18,051 nt of DNA from JBOHUC01 sp050733935 (lineage in GTDB: Bacteria > Eisenbacteria > RBG-16-71-46 > DASYSL01), in assembly GCA_050733935.1 (NCBI GenBank), contig JBOHUC010000014.1, forward strand, positions 1 through 18,051, given 5' to 3'. The position numbers were made by a program, and so were the translations under genes. Shown here in pieces: positions 1 to 6,303 of this stretch. Position 1 is the first letter of the stretch. Each line of letters opens with the position of its first letter. A model generated the notes under the pieces. The model was not told the DNA's origin. It ran no database searches and saw only the letters and a list, made by a program, of their open reading frames with translations.

Positions 1-166
1 GTCCGGGCGAGCGCAACTCTTTGGCCAACTTCTCGGCCTTGTCCCGTTGGTGGCCGTATACGAGCCCGAGGTCCGCACCTTCGCGCGCAAAGGCGGACGC
101 AACCGCGTGTCCAAGGTCGCCCGTGGCACCGGTGATCACGACCGCCAATCCTTCGAAGCGGAGCAT
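1..166 (-). CDS. Short-chain dehydrogenase/reductase (SDR), N-terminal part
   Basis: This minus-strand gene starts at ATG 166-164 and leaves the window at base 1, so only the first 55 codons are seen. They carry the Rossmann nucleotide-binding motif TGATGDLG at residues 12-19, preceded by a hydrophobic beta strand (LAVVI) and followed by HAVASAFAREGADLGLVYG, the usual first beta-alpha-beta unit of NAD(P)-dependent SDR enzymes such as 3-oxoacyl-ACP reductases. The catalytic Ser-Tyr-Lys residues would lie outside the window, so substrate and activity cannot be judged. It is divergent from the type III polyketide synthase with only 55 nt between the starts, which may mean a shared pathway (inference). 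A GTG three codons upstream is an alternative start. Confidence 0.8.
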   Translation of the reverse strand, partial: MLRFEGLAVVITGATGDLGHAVASAFAREGADLGLVYGHQRDKAEKLAKELRSPG

Positions 167-173
167 GCTCGCC

Positions 174-202
174 ACGCTACGGGCTGGACCGTACGCCGTC
201 AA
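174..202 (-). promoter_or_regulatory. Candidate sigma70-type promoter for the SDR gene
   Basis: Read on the minus strand, TTGACG (202-197) and TAGCGT (179-174) are separated by 17 bp. The -35 box matches consensus at 5 of 6 positions; the -10 box is poor. Transcription would begin at about base 167, next to the ATG at 166, so the mRNA would be nearly leaderless. This is a pattern match only. Confidence 0.3.
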
Positions 203-221
203 CGTGGGACAGTCGAAAGCG

Positions 222-1334
222 ATGTTCGATCGTCCTCCTCGTCTCGCGGCTGTCGCGACCGCCGTTCCGCCTCATGTTCTCCCCCAGCCCGAGGCCCGCG
301 CGCAGGCAGCGCGCATTTTCGGCCGCACCGGCCGGCTCGAAGAGCGGCTGCTCTCCGTGTTCGATCACACCGGCATTGAGACGCGGCACGGTGTGATGCC
401 GCTCGACTGGTTTCTCGAGCCGCGCGACTTCGCGGAGCGGAACCGCCTTTACCAGGAGCACGCGAACCGTCTCGCGATCGAGGCCACGGAGAAAGCGCTC
501 GCGCACGCCGGCGTGACGCCCGAAGAGATCGATCACGTTGTGTTCGTGTCGACGACCGGCCTCGCGACACCGTCCCTCGATGCCCATCTCTCGAACGCGC
601 TCGGGTTTCGACCGGACGTCGCGCGTTCCCCGCTGTGGGGACTCGGGTGCTCGGGCGCCGTGGCGGGGCTCGCGCGCGCGGCTGCGTTCGCCTGCGCGCA
701 GACGACCGCACGCGTGCTCCTCGTCGCGGTCGAGATTTGCACGCTCAACTTTCAGCCCGAGGACCCATCACCCCGGAACGTGGTCGGCTCCGCCCTGTTC
801 GGCGACGGCGCAGCGGCGGTCGTAATCGAGGGCGCGGACGCGACACGGGCGCGACCGAAGTCCGCACGGAACGGTGCCGGTCCGGCGCTCGAGATCCTGG
901 GTTCGGGCAGCCACCTGTGGCGGGACTCGATGCGCGTCATGGGGTGGGACTTCGACGCGCACGGGCTTCATCTCGTCCTGTCGCGCGACATCCCCACGAT
1001 CGTCCAGGACTGTTTCCGACCCGCGCTCGACCGCTTCCTCGCGCGCGAGGGCCTGGCGTTCGGCGACGTGAACCACGTGATCGCGCATCCGGGTGGAGTC
1101 CGGGTTCTCGATGCGCTCGAGGCCGCACTCGGTCGCGCGCGCGGGTCGCTCGTTCAGGCGCGGGAAATCCTGCGCACGTTCGGCAACATGTCCTCGCCCA
1201 CCTGCCTGTTCGTGCTCGAGCGCGCGCTCGCCGCCGACACGATCGCACCGGGCGAAAAGGCGCTCGTCGCCGCTCTCGGCGCGGGGTTCTGTGCCGAATT
1301 CGTGCTCGCCCGGCGTCCCCATGCCGGCGATTGA
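222..1334 (+). CDS. Type III polyketide synthase (chalcone/stilbene synthase-like)
   Basis: A 370-residue homodimeric ketosynthase of the chalcone/stilbene synthase superfamily, of normal family length. The catalytic triad is visible: Cys143 in GLGCSGAVAGL, His289 in IAHPGG and Asn322 in FGNMSSPT. The C-terminal GALGAGF-type loop is present as ALGAGFCAEF. Such enzymes condense a starter acyl-CoA with malonyl-CoA units; bacterial homologues next to an ICMT-type methyltransferase (the BpsA/BpsB pair of Bacillus, the Srs enzymes of Streptomyces) make long-chain alkylpyrones or alkylresorcinols. The ATG at 222 was chosen because family homology begins here (RLAAVATAVPPH); a GTG at 204 is possible, and the frame stays open back to base 21 without homology. 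The stop lies 14 nt inside the next gene, implying translational coupling. The product is inferred from the family, not from the sequence. Confidence 0.92.
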   Translation: MFDRPPRLAAVATAVPPHVLPQPEARAQAARIFGRTGRLEERLLSVFDHTGIETRHGVMPLDWFLEPRDFAERNRLYQEHANRLAIEATEKALAHAGVTPEEIDHVVFVSTTGLATPSLDAHLSNALGFRPDVARSPLWGLGCSGAVAGLARAAAFACAQTTARVLLVAVEICTLNFQPEDPSPRNVVGSALFGDGAAAVVIEGADATRARPKSARNGAGPALEILGSGSHLWRDSMRVMGWDFDAHGLHLVLSRDIPTIVQDCFRPALDRFLAREGLAFGDVNHVIAHPGGVRVLDALEAALGRARGSLVQAREILRTFGNMSSPTCLFVLERALAADTIAPGEKALVAALGAGFCAEFVLARRPHAGD

Positions 1335-1878
1335 TCCGCGCGTCCCACTCGGCGTCTTCCTCGGGCTCCTCATCGCGCAGCGTGCCTACGAGCTCATGCT
1401 CTCGGCCCGTCACGCGCGCTTCCTCCGGACGCTCGGCGGCGTCGAATGGGGACGCGGACACTTTCTCCTTCTGGTCGCGCTGCACGCGCTCTGGCCGCTT
1501 TGCCTTACGCTCGAAGTGCTCGCGCTCGGCGCGCGCATTCCCTCGTCGTGGCCGATCTGGCTTGCGCTCTTCGCTCTCGGTCAGTTCCTTCGCCTGTGGG
1601 CGATCCGCACGCTCGGCCCGTTCTGGACGGTGCGGGTCTGGGTCGTGCCGGGAACGACGCCGGTGCGTCGCGGGCCGTACCGCTATCTGAGGCATCCGAA
1701 CTATCTCGGGGTGGCGCTCGAGCTCCTCGCCGCACCGCTTTTCTTCGGCGCGTGGCGGACGGCCGTATTCGCGACGCTTGCGAACGTGCTCGTGCTTGCG
1801 ATCCGGATCCGGGTCGAGGAGCGCGCACTCGCGTGGGGGGCGGCCGATGGTGCGAACGTTTCGGGTCGACCCGCCTAG
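1321..1878 (+). CDS. Isoprenylcysteine carboxyl methyltransferase (ICMT)-family membrane protein, alkylpyrone O-methyltransferase-like
   Basis: A 185-residue multi-pass membrane protein with about four hydrophobic segments (near residues 8-20, 47-70, 78-98 and 130-162). The ICMT/PEMT-like signature RRGPYRYLRHPNYLG (residues 116-130) and the downstream EERAL (167-171) form the SAM-binding region of this family. Bacterial members paired with type III PKSs (BpsB/YpbQ) O-methylate alkylpyrones, which fits the overlap here: its ATG lies 14 nt before the end of the polyketide synthase gene in another frame. The tail after EERAL is shorter than I would expect for the family. The gene ends in TAG within a CTAG shared with the stop of the convergent permease gene. 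Confidence 0.85.
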   Translation: MPAIDPRVPLGVFLGLLIAQRAYELMLSARHARFLRTLGGVEWGRGHFLLLVALHALWPLCLTLEVLALGARIPSSWPIWLALFALGQFLRLWAIRTLGPFWTVRVWVVPGTTPVRRGPYRYLRHPNYLGVALELLAAPLFFGAWRTAVFATLANVLVLAIRIRVEERALAWGAADGANVSGRPA

Positions 1879-2528
1879 TGCGGGTCGAATCGCGGCGTAG
1901 CGCCGAACAGGCCGTCCACGAGCCCTGTCTGATAGAGAATGAAGGCGCCGAGCGCGAGCGAGGCGAATCCGGTCGCAAGGCGGAGAGGCCGGAAGAGCCC
2001 GGGCCACTTCGCAGTGAGGAGCCGTGCGGGAGCGGCGATCCCGGCCGTGACGAGGACCATGCCCGCGACCGTGCCGGCCGAGAAGACGGCGAGGTAGAGA
2101 AGTCCGGCACGCGGATCGCGCACCGAAGCGAGGACGAGGAGCGCGATCGCCGCACTCCCGCCGAGTCCGTGTACGACGCCGACGACAAACGCGCGCCAGG
2201 AGGACGTCGGCGCCACGGTCTCGTCGCGCTGCGCGCCACCGCCCGCCGCGACGTTGACCGCTCCGACCGTAACGAGCGCGAGCCCGACCGCGAATTCGAA
2301 CGCGAGCCCCACGCGGGGTGGCACCGTCCAGTTGAAGAGCAGGATCGCCCCGCCCACGACGCACAGCATCAGCGAGTGGCCGAGTCCCCACAGCACACCG
2401 ACGAGCACAGCCGGGAGAAACCGGCGATGTCGCGCCGCGATCGCGGTCACTGCCACGACGTGGTCGGCATCGGTCGCATGACGCATCCCGAGCAGGAGGC
2501 CGAACGCGAGAAGTCCCACCAGATCCAT
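1875..2528 (-). CDS. Nickel/cobalt transporter-like permease (HoxN/HupN/NixA or UreH type)
   Basis: A 217-residue integral membrane protein with about six hydrophobic segments. The nickel-permease signature RHATDADHV occurs in the first helix (His17-Asp20-Asp22-His23; the HX4DH motif of the NiCoT family). Further conserved family patches are GLGHS (48-52) and HGLGGSAA (120-127). At 217 residues it is shorter than classical HoxN/NixA (about 330-350) and closer to UreH-like short members, so the transported metal is uncertain. The ATG at 2528 follows a GGAG Shine-Dalgarno by about 9 nt; an upstream extension of the frame to 2630 lacks hydrophobic or conserved character. It converges on the methyltransferase gene with a 4-nt overlap and is divergent from the outer-membrane protein gene. 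No urease or hydrogenase gene is visible nearby. Confidence 0.85.
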   Translation of the reverse strand: MDLVGLLAFGLLLGMRHATDADHVVAVTAIAARHRRFLPAVLVGVLWGLGHSLMLCVVGGAILLFNWTVPPRVGLAFEFAVGLALVTVGAVNVAAGGGAQRDETVAPTSSWRAFVVGVVHGLGGSAAIALLVLASVRDPRAGLLYLAVFSAGTVAGMVLVTAGIAAPARLLTAKWPGLFRPLRLATGFASLALGAFILYQTGLVDGLFGATPRFDPH

Positions 2529-2678
2529 GCGCAAAGACTCCGACAGATGTGAAGAAAACACTGCGATTTGCGCTATGCCCGAATTTGTGGCACTCTCCGC
2601 CCCGCCCGGATCGGGACCCTCCCGGTCCATGTGCGTGCCGTACGGACCACGGGCGCGAGCATCCTCCAGGAGGAAACG

Positions 2679-3359
2679 ATGAATCGCAAGCTTTGGGTCG
2701 GGGTTGCGCTCCTAGGCCTCTTCGCGGCCGGTTCCGCGAGCGCGCAGGGAGGCGGTGTCCCGAGCGAACGCATGCAGAAGTGGGAGGGCGTCCTCTTCAC
2801 TCGCTACCAGTTCGAGCAGAGCTTCGACGTCGGTGGCGGAAGCACCGTCAACTTCGACGACGACTTCGGGTGGGGTCTCGGCTTCAACTACAACATGAAC
2901 GAGAAGCTCAACCTGGGCGGCGACTTCGCCTGGAACTTCATCAACTACGACGCGCAAATCGGCGACAACGGGATTCCCCCGAGCATCCTCGGGGGATACG
3001 GGGGCACGCTCGACACGGGCAGCGCGATGTTCAACGTCACCTTCCACCTCATGCCCAAGAAGATCACCCCGTACATCAACGGTGGTCTCGGATGGGGCTG
3101 GTACGACACGAACATCGTGGCCGGCATCAGCTCGGGCTGCTACTGGGATCCGTGGTGGGGCTACGTCTGCGGGAACTACCCGGTGACCTACGGCGACGAC
3201 GCGTTCGTCTACCGGCTCGGCGGCGGCCTCCGCTACGACTCGCCGGGCACGTTCTTCCTCAAGCTCGGCTACAACAGCCAGTGGGCCGACGTCGGCGGCA
3301 ACCTCGGTACGCCGCGTGCCGATCAGATCCGGATCGACTTCGGCGGCATGATGCACTAG
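2679..3359 (+). CDS. Outer-membrane beta-barrel protein (OmpW/OmpA-like barrel)
   Basis: A 226-residue exported protein. Residues 1-22 are a signal peptide (MNRK, hydrophobic core, cleavage ASA|Q), followed by alternating amphipathic strands rich in Gly, Tyr, Trp and Asn (WGLGFNYNMN, LNLGGDFAWNF, PYINGGLGWGWY, YRLGGGLRYD, FFLKLGYNSQW, RIDFGG), typical of an 8-stranded outer-membrane barrel. An exceptional loop, CYWDPWWGYVC (Cys154 to Cys164), may be closed by a disulfide and is aromatic-rich. The ATG at 2679 is preceded by a near-perfect AGGAGG at about 5-7 nt, the strongest Shine-Dalgarno in the window, suggesting high expression. The C terminus (FGGMMH) lacks the terminal Phe common in BAM substrates. 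The monocistronic unit ends in a strong hairpin. Ligand unknown. Confidence 0.8.
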   Translation: MNRKLWVGVALLGLFAAGSASAQGGGVPSERMQKWEGVLFTRYQFEQSFDVGGGSTVNFDDDFGWGLGFNYNMNEKLNLGGDFAWNFINYDAQIGDNGIPPSILGGYGGTLDTGSAMFNVTFHLMPKKITPYINGGLGWGWYDTNIVAGISSGCYWDPWWGYVCGNYPVTYGDDAFVYRLGGGLRYDSPGTFFLKLGYNSQWADVGGNLGTPRADQIRIDFGGMMH

Positions 3360-3373
3360 CAGCATCCGTCTCC

Positions 3374-3401
3374 GGGGCGTGGCCCTCCGGGGCCACGCCC
3401 C
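3374..3401 (+). terminator. Rho-independent-type terminator hairpin after the outer-membrane protein gene
   Basis: A perfect 11-bp stem GGGGCGTGGCC / GGCCACGCCCC (3374-3384 with 3391-3401) encloses a 6-nt loop CTCCGG, starting 15 nt after the stop codon. The following TGCTGTTCCT is only a weak T tract, so termination efficiency is uncertain. Confidence 0.75.
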
Positions 3402-3509
3402 TGCTGTTCCTCCCGCAAGACGTCCCCCGCAGATTTCGACGCGGTTCCCGACGAACAAGCTTTCCTCGCCCGCCTGTCCCCCGGCCTCGCCTCCGGGGAG
3501 TCCAACGAC

Positions 3510-5108
3510 TTGCACGCGGTCATTCGCAGCGCCGCGCTCTGCGGCCTCGACCCCGTTCCGGTTCAGATCGAAGTCTCGATGACGAACGGTCTGCCTGCGT
3601 TTCACATCGTGGGCCTGCCCGATGCCGCCGTGCGCGAGAGCCGCGAGCGCGTCGTGAGCGCGTTGCGCGAGTCGGGTCTCGAATTTCCGCTCCGGCGGGT
3701 CACGGCGAATCTCGCGCCCGCGCACCTGCGGAAGGAAGGGTCGGCGTTCGACCTGCCCATCGCGCTTGCCGTGCTCGCCGCGAGCGGACAGATCCCCGCG
3801 GAGCGGGCGCGTGGATGGCTCGTGGTTGGCGAGCTCGCGCTCGACGGACGGTTGCGCGCGGTCCGCGGCGGTCTCGCGTACGCGGAGTGTGCGCGGGCAC
3901 TCGGCGCCGACGCGCTCGTCCTGCCGTCGGCGTGCGAACGCGAGGCGCGGCTCGTTCCCGGGATCCGCGTCGTCTCCGGGGAACGGCTGTCGGACATCGT
4001 GGGCTGGCTTCGTGGAGGCGAGGAAGCTCTCTCGGCGCGATCGCCGGGCCCGGCCACCGAGTCTGTGGGTGTGCCCGTCGCTCCGCCGACGAGCGGCTCT
4101 CGCGATGCCGTCATCCTCGACGACATCGCCGGCCAGGAACATGCGAAGCGGGCGCTCGAAGTCGCGGCTGCCGGCGGGCACAACCTGGTTCTCGTTGGCC
4201 CGCCGGGCAGCGGAAAGACGATGCTCGCGCGTGCCCTCCCTTCGCTCCTGCCGTCCCTCACCGCGGAGGAAGCTCTCGAAGTGACGCGCATCCAGTCGGT
4301 CGCGGGACTGCTCGCCCGCTCGCGTGCCCCGGCGCTCGTCGAGACGCGTCCGTTCCGCGCGCCTCACAGCTCGATCTCGATCGCAGGCCTCCTCGGCGGC
4401 GGCTCCGTTCCGCGTCCGGGGGAGATCACGCTCGCGCATCACGGCGTCCTGTTCCTCGACGAGCTTCCGGAATTCCGGCGCGATGCACTCGAAGCTCTGC
4501 GCGCGCCGCTCGAGACGGGAACCGTGACGGTCGTGCGCGCATCCGGCGCGTATCGCTTTCCGGCGCGCTTTCAGTTCGTGGCGGCGTTCAATCCGTGTCC
4601 GTGCGGAAACCTGGGGCACCCGAAGAAAGGCTGCCGCTGCGGGCCGGATACGGTTCGCCGCTATCGTGCACGCGTGAGCGGCCCGCTGCTCGACCGGATC
4701 GATCTGCAGCTCGAGGTTCCTGCGCTGAGCGCACGAGAGCTTGCACGGTTCCGCCGCGCGCGCGTCGGGGCACACGGAGGGTTCGGCACACCGGAGCAGG
4801 CCGAGGCCGTCGTCCGCGTGGCCCGGGCCCGCGAGCGCCAGTTGGCACGGGCGAGCCGGCTCGGCCTCGACGCGCCATGGAACGCGTGGCTCACTCCGGG
4901 TGAGCTCGAAGTCGTGGCCGCGCTCGACGAGCGCGCCCGCGCGCTCCTCGGTGCATCGATGGAACAACTCGGACTTTCAGCGCGCGCCTATCACCGAATC
5001 TGGCGCATCGCCCGCACGGTCGCGGATCTCGAGGGGGAAGACGACTTGCGCGAGATTCACCTCGGGCAGGCGGTGGGGTTTCGGGCGCTCGACCGCCCCG
5101 CCGGCTAG
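3510..5108 (+). CDS. comM: YifB/ComM family Mg-chelatase-like AAA+ ATPase
   Basis: A 532-residue protein with the full YifB/ComM architecture. The N-terminal Lon-protease-like ChlI domain spans residues 1-170 (SAALCGLDPVPVQIEV, GLPAFHIVGLPDAAVRESRERV). The AAA+ core has Walker A GPPGSGKT at 230-237 and Walker B VLFLDE at 313-318. A Cys cluster follows (Cys363, 365, 375 and 377 in NPCPCGNLGH and GCRCG), and then a C-terminal Mg-chelatase domain. In transformable bacteria ComM is a hexameric helicase promoting branch migration during integration of incoming DNA; the family is widespread and its role outside competence is less clear. The TTG at 3510 was chosen because GGGGAG lies 9 nt upstream and family homology begins at once; no upstream in-frame ATG exists. 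No other competence gene is visible. Its stop shares a CTAG with the convergent peptidase gene. Confidence 0.93.
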   Translation: MHAVIRSAALCGLDPVPVQIEVSMTNGLPAFHIVGLPDAAVRESRERVVSALRESGLEFPLRRVTANLAPAHLRKEGSAFDLPIALAVLAASGQIPAERARGWLVVGELALDGRLRAVRGGLAYAECARALGADALVLPSACEREARLVPGIRVVSGERLSDIVGWLRGGEEALSARSPGPATESVGVPVAPPTSGSRDAVILDDIAGQEHAKRALEVAAAGGHNLVLVGPPGSGKTMLARALPSLLPSLTAEEALEVTRIQSVAGLLARSRAPALVETRPFRAPHSSISIAGLLGGGSVPRPGEITLAHHGVLFLDELPEFRRDALEALRAPLETGTVTVVRASGAYRFPARFQFVAAFNPCPCGNLGHPKKGCRCGPDTVRRYRARVSGPLLDRIDLQLEVPALSARELARFRRARVGAHGGFGTPEQAEAVVRVARARERQLARASRLGLDAPWNAWLTPGELEVVAALDERARALLGASMEQLGLSARAYHRIWRIARTVADLEGEDDLREIHLGQAVGFRALDRPAG

Positions 5109-6163
5109 CGGCGCGCGGTCGTCCGCGGATGGATCCGCTCGACCGCACTTCGATCCAGCTTCGCGACGAGCTCGAGCACGAGGCTCAGCGCGGCCTCGTA
5201 GTCGTCGAGGTGCATCACCGAGACGTGGCTGTGGATGTACCGCACCGGCACGCCGAGCACGATCGACGGCACACCGCGACCCACCTGATGGATGGCCCCG
5301 GCGTTGGTCCCCCCCGCGGCCCACACCGCGATCTGATGCGGAATCCCGGATGCGCGCGCAGTCTCGATGACGAACTCGGCGAGACGCGGATTCGTGACCA
5401 TCGTCGTGTCGTAGAGCCGCACGTGGACTCCGCCTCCGAGCCGGCACTGCATCGCCGAGCGCTCGGCCGTTGGCACGTCGTCGGCATAGGGGCCCTCGAG
5501 TACGAGCGCCACATCGGGTCGCACGACGTCCGCCACCGCACGGGCGCCGCGCATCCCCACCTCCTCCTGCACGCAACCGGCGCCGATCACCGTGTTGGGA
5601 TGATCGACGATCCGCTCGAGCACTTCGGTGACGAGCGCCACTCCCACGCGATTGTCGAAAGCCTTCGACGAGAGGAGACGCGGGTTGGCGAGCGTCTGGA
5701 ACGCCGCCTCGGGCACGATCGGACAGCCGGGCCGCACGCCGTACGACTCCACCGCCTCCTGGTGACTCTCCGCCCCCACGTCGACGTAGAGATCGCCGAA
5801 GTCGAGCACCCGTTCCCGTTCTGCCGGCTTGAGCAGGTGCGGAGGACGCCCCCGATCACGCCCGGAATCTTGCCGCGGGCGGTGAGGAAGAAACTTGATG
5901 TGTCCCGCGGGCGTGACCCGGTGCACGACGAATCCGACTTCGTCGACGTGAGAGTCGATGAGGATGCGCGGCTCGTCGGCAGAGCCGCGTTTCACGCAGA
6001 AGACGCTTCCGAGCCGGTCCCCACCCAACTCCCCGAAGCCCGACCACCGGTCACGAAGGAAGTCGGTGACCTCCGACTCATGGCCGGGGACGGCGTCGAG
6101 CTGGGTCAGTGTGCGAAGGAACTCCACGGTTCGGGGCTCGGCGGAGGTTGACATCGTGGTCAT
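5105..6163 (-). CDS. M42 family metallopeptidase (FrvX/TET aminopeptidase-like) with an out-of-frame patch
   Basis: A 352-residue M42 family protein, a di-metal aminopeptidase of the FrvX/TET group, which form large cytosolic shells. Likely metal and catalytic residues are present: His72 and Asp74 (SHVDEVG), Asp170 (KAFDNRVG), Glu200-Glu201 (QEEVGMRGA), Glu223 (VLEGPYADD) and His311 (RYIHS). After residue 93 the family's conserved stretch (usually a GGW-like motif followed by a strand leading to G-K-x-x-G-V-I-G) is missing, and residues about 94-105 read HRPRQDSGRDRG. The adjacent frame over 5886-5848 instead reads LTARGKIPGVIGG, the expected motif, before the annotated frame resumes as RPPHLLKPAERE. 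This implies two compensating indels, so the protein may be inactive or the sequence erroneous. ATG 6163 follows AGAGGT by about 5 nt; ATG 6154 is an alternative. The gene is divergent from chrB across tandem palindromes. Confidence 0.85.
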   Translation of the reverse strand: MTTMSTSAEPRTVEFLRTLTQLDAVPGHESEVTDFLRDRWSGFGELGGDRLGSVFCVKRGSADEPRILIDSHVDEVGFVVHRVTPAGHIKFLPHRPRQDSGRDRGRPPHLLKPAERERVLDFGDLYVDVGAESHQEAVESYGVRPGCPIVPEAAFQTLANPRLLSSKAFDNRVGVALVTEVLERIVDHPNTVIGAGCVQEEVGMRGARAVADVVRPDVALVLEGPYADDVPTAERSAMQCRLGGGVHVRLYDTTMVTNPRLAEFVIETARASGIPHQIAVWAAGGTNAGAIHQVGRGVPSIVLGVPVRYIHSHVSVMHLDDYEAALSLVLELVAKLDRSAVERIHPRTTARR

Positions 6164-6203
6164 CGGAAACCTCTGAGGATCGAGTGGGTTCGGCGCTCGG
6201 TTG

Positions 6204-6233
6204 AATATAGCAATTGCTTTATTAATATAGCAA
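6204..6233 (-). promoter_or_regulatory. Candidate promoter of the M42 peptidase gene
   Basis: On the minus strand TTGCTA (6233-6228) and TATATT (6209-6204) have an 18-bp spacer and would start transcription near 6197, about 34 nt before the ATG at 6163. It mirrors the chr promoter: the -35 of each promoter lies in the palindrome that carries the other's -10. Confidence 0.45.
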
Positions 6234-6243
6234 TAGCTATATT
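6215..6243 (+). promoter_or_regulatory. Candidate sigma70-type promoter of the chr operon
   Basis: TTGCTT (6215-6220) and TATATT (6238-6243) have a 17-bp spacer and would start transcription near 6250, about 54 nt before chrB. The -35 lies inside palindrome 1 and the -10 forms the right arm of palindrome 2, so a bound repressor would block it. A second pairing, TTGAAT (6201-6206) with TAATAT (6223-6228), is possible. Confidence 0.5.
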
Positions 6244-6303
6244 TCTACAGGCGTCGCTGCGGGCACATCCGTGACCCCGCCGATCCGACCTCGAGGAAAT
6301 CCC

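Larger units (their letters stand above)
6204..6243. promoter_or_regulatory. Two abutting 20-bp palindromic operator sites
   Basis: Site 1 (6204-6223) is AATATAGCAATTGCTTTATT, palindromic except for one mismatched pair. Site 2 (6224-6243) is AATATAGCAATAGCTATATT, with perfect 8-bp arms around a 4-nt centre. They share the first 11 bases, abut exactly and have centres 20 bp apart, close to two helical turns, so bound dimers would sit on the same DNA face. The block is strikingly AT-rich in a GC-rich region and lies between the divergent peptidase and chrB genes. ChrB is a known chromate-responsive repressor of chr operons, making it the first candidate ligand; this is inference. Confidence 0.7.

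Noticed and set aside
21..221. N-terminal extension of the polyketide synthase frame to base 21
   Set aside because: It would overlap the SDR coding region on the other strand, adds 67 residues with no family homology, and the 222 start gives the usual family length.
937..2391. Long minus-strand open frame (484 codons) opposite the polyketide synthase and methyltransferase genes
   Set aside because: Its translation is Arg-rich low-complexity sequence with no domain, and it lies opposite genes with clear catalytic motifs; GC-rich codon bias keeps such frames open.
2588..2593. TGGCAC resembling a sigma54 -24 element upstream of the outer-membrane protein gene
   Set aside because: The matching TTGC -12 element is absent at the required spacing (GCCC is found instead).
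2549..4903. Long plus-strand open frame (784 codons) across the outer-membrane protein and comM
   Set aside because: It is out of frame with both recognised genes and encodes Arg/Pro/Gly-rich sequence only.
6219..6243. AT-rich palindromes considered as a replication origin or mobile-element end
   Set aside because: No DnaA boxes, transposase, target duplication or matching second end is visible; the position between divergent genes with promoter boxes fits an operator far better.
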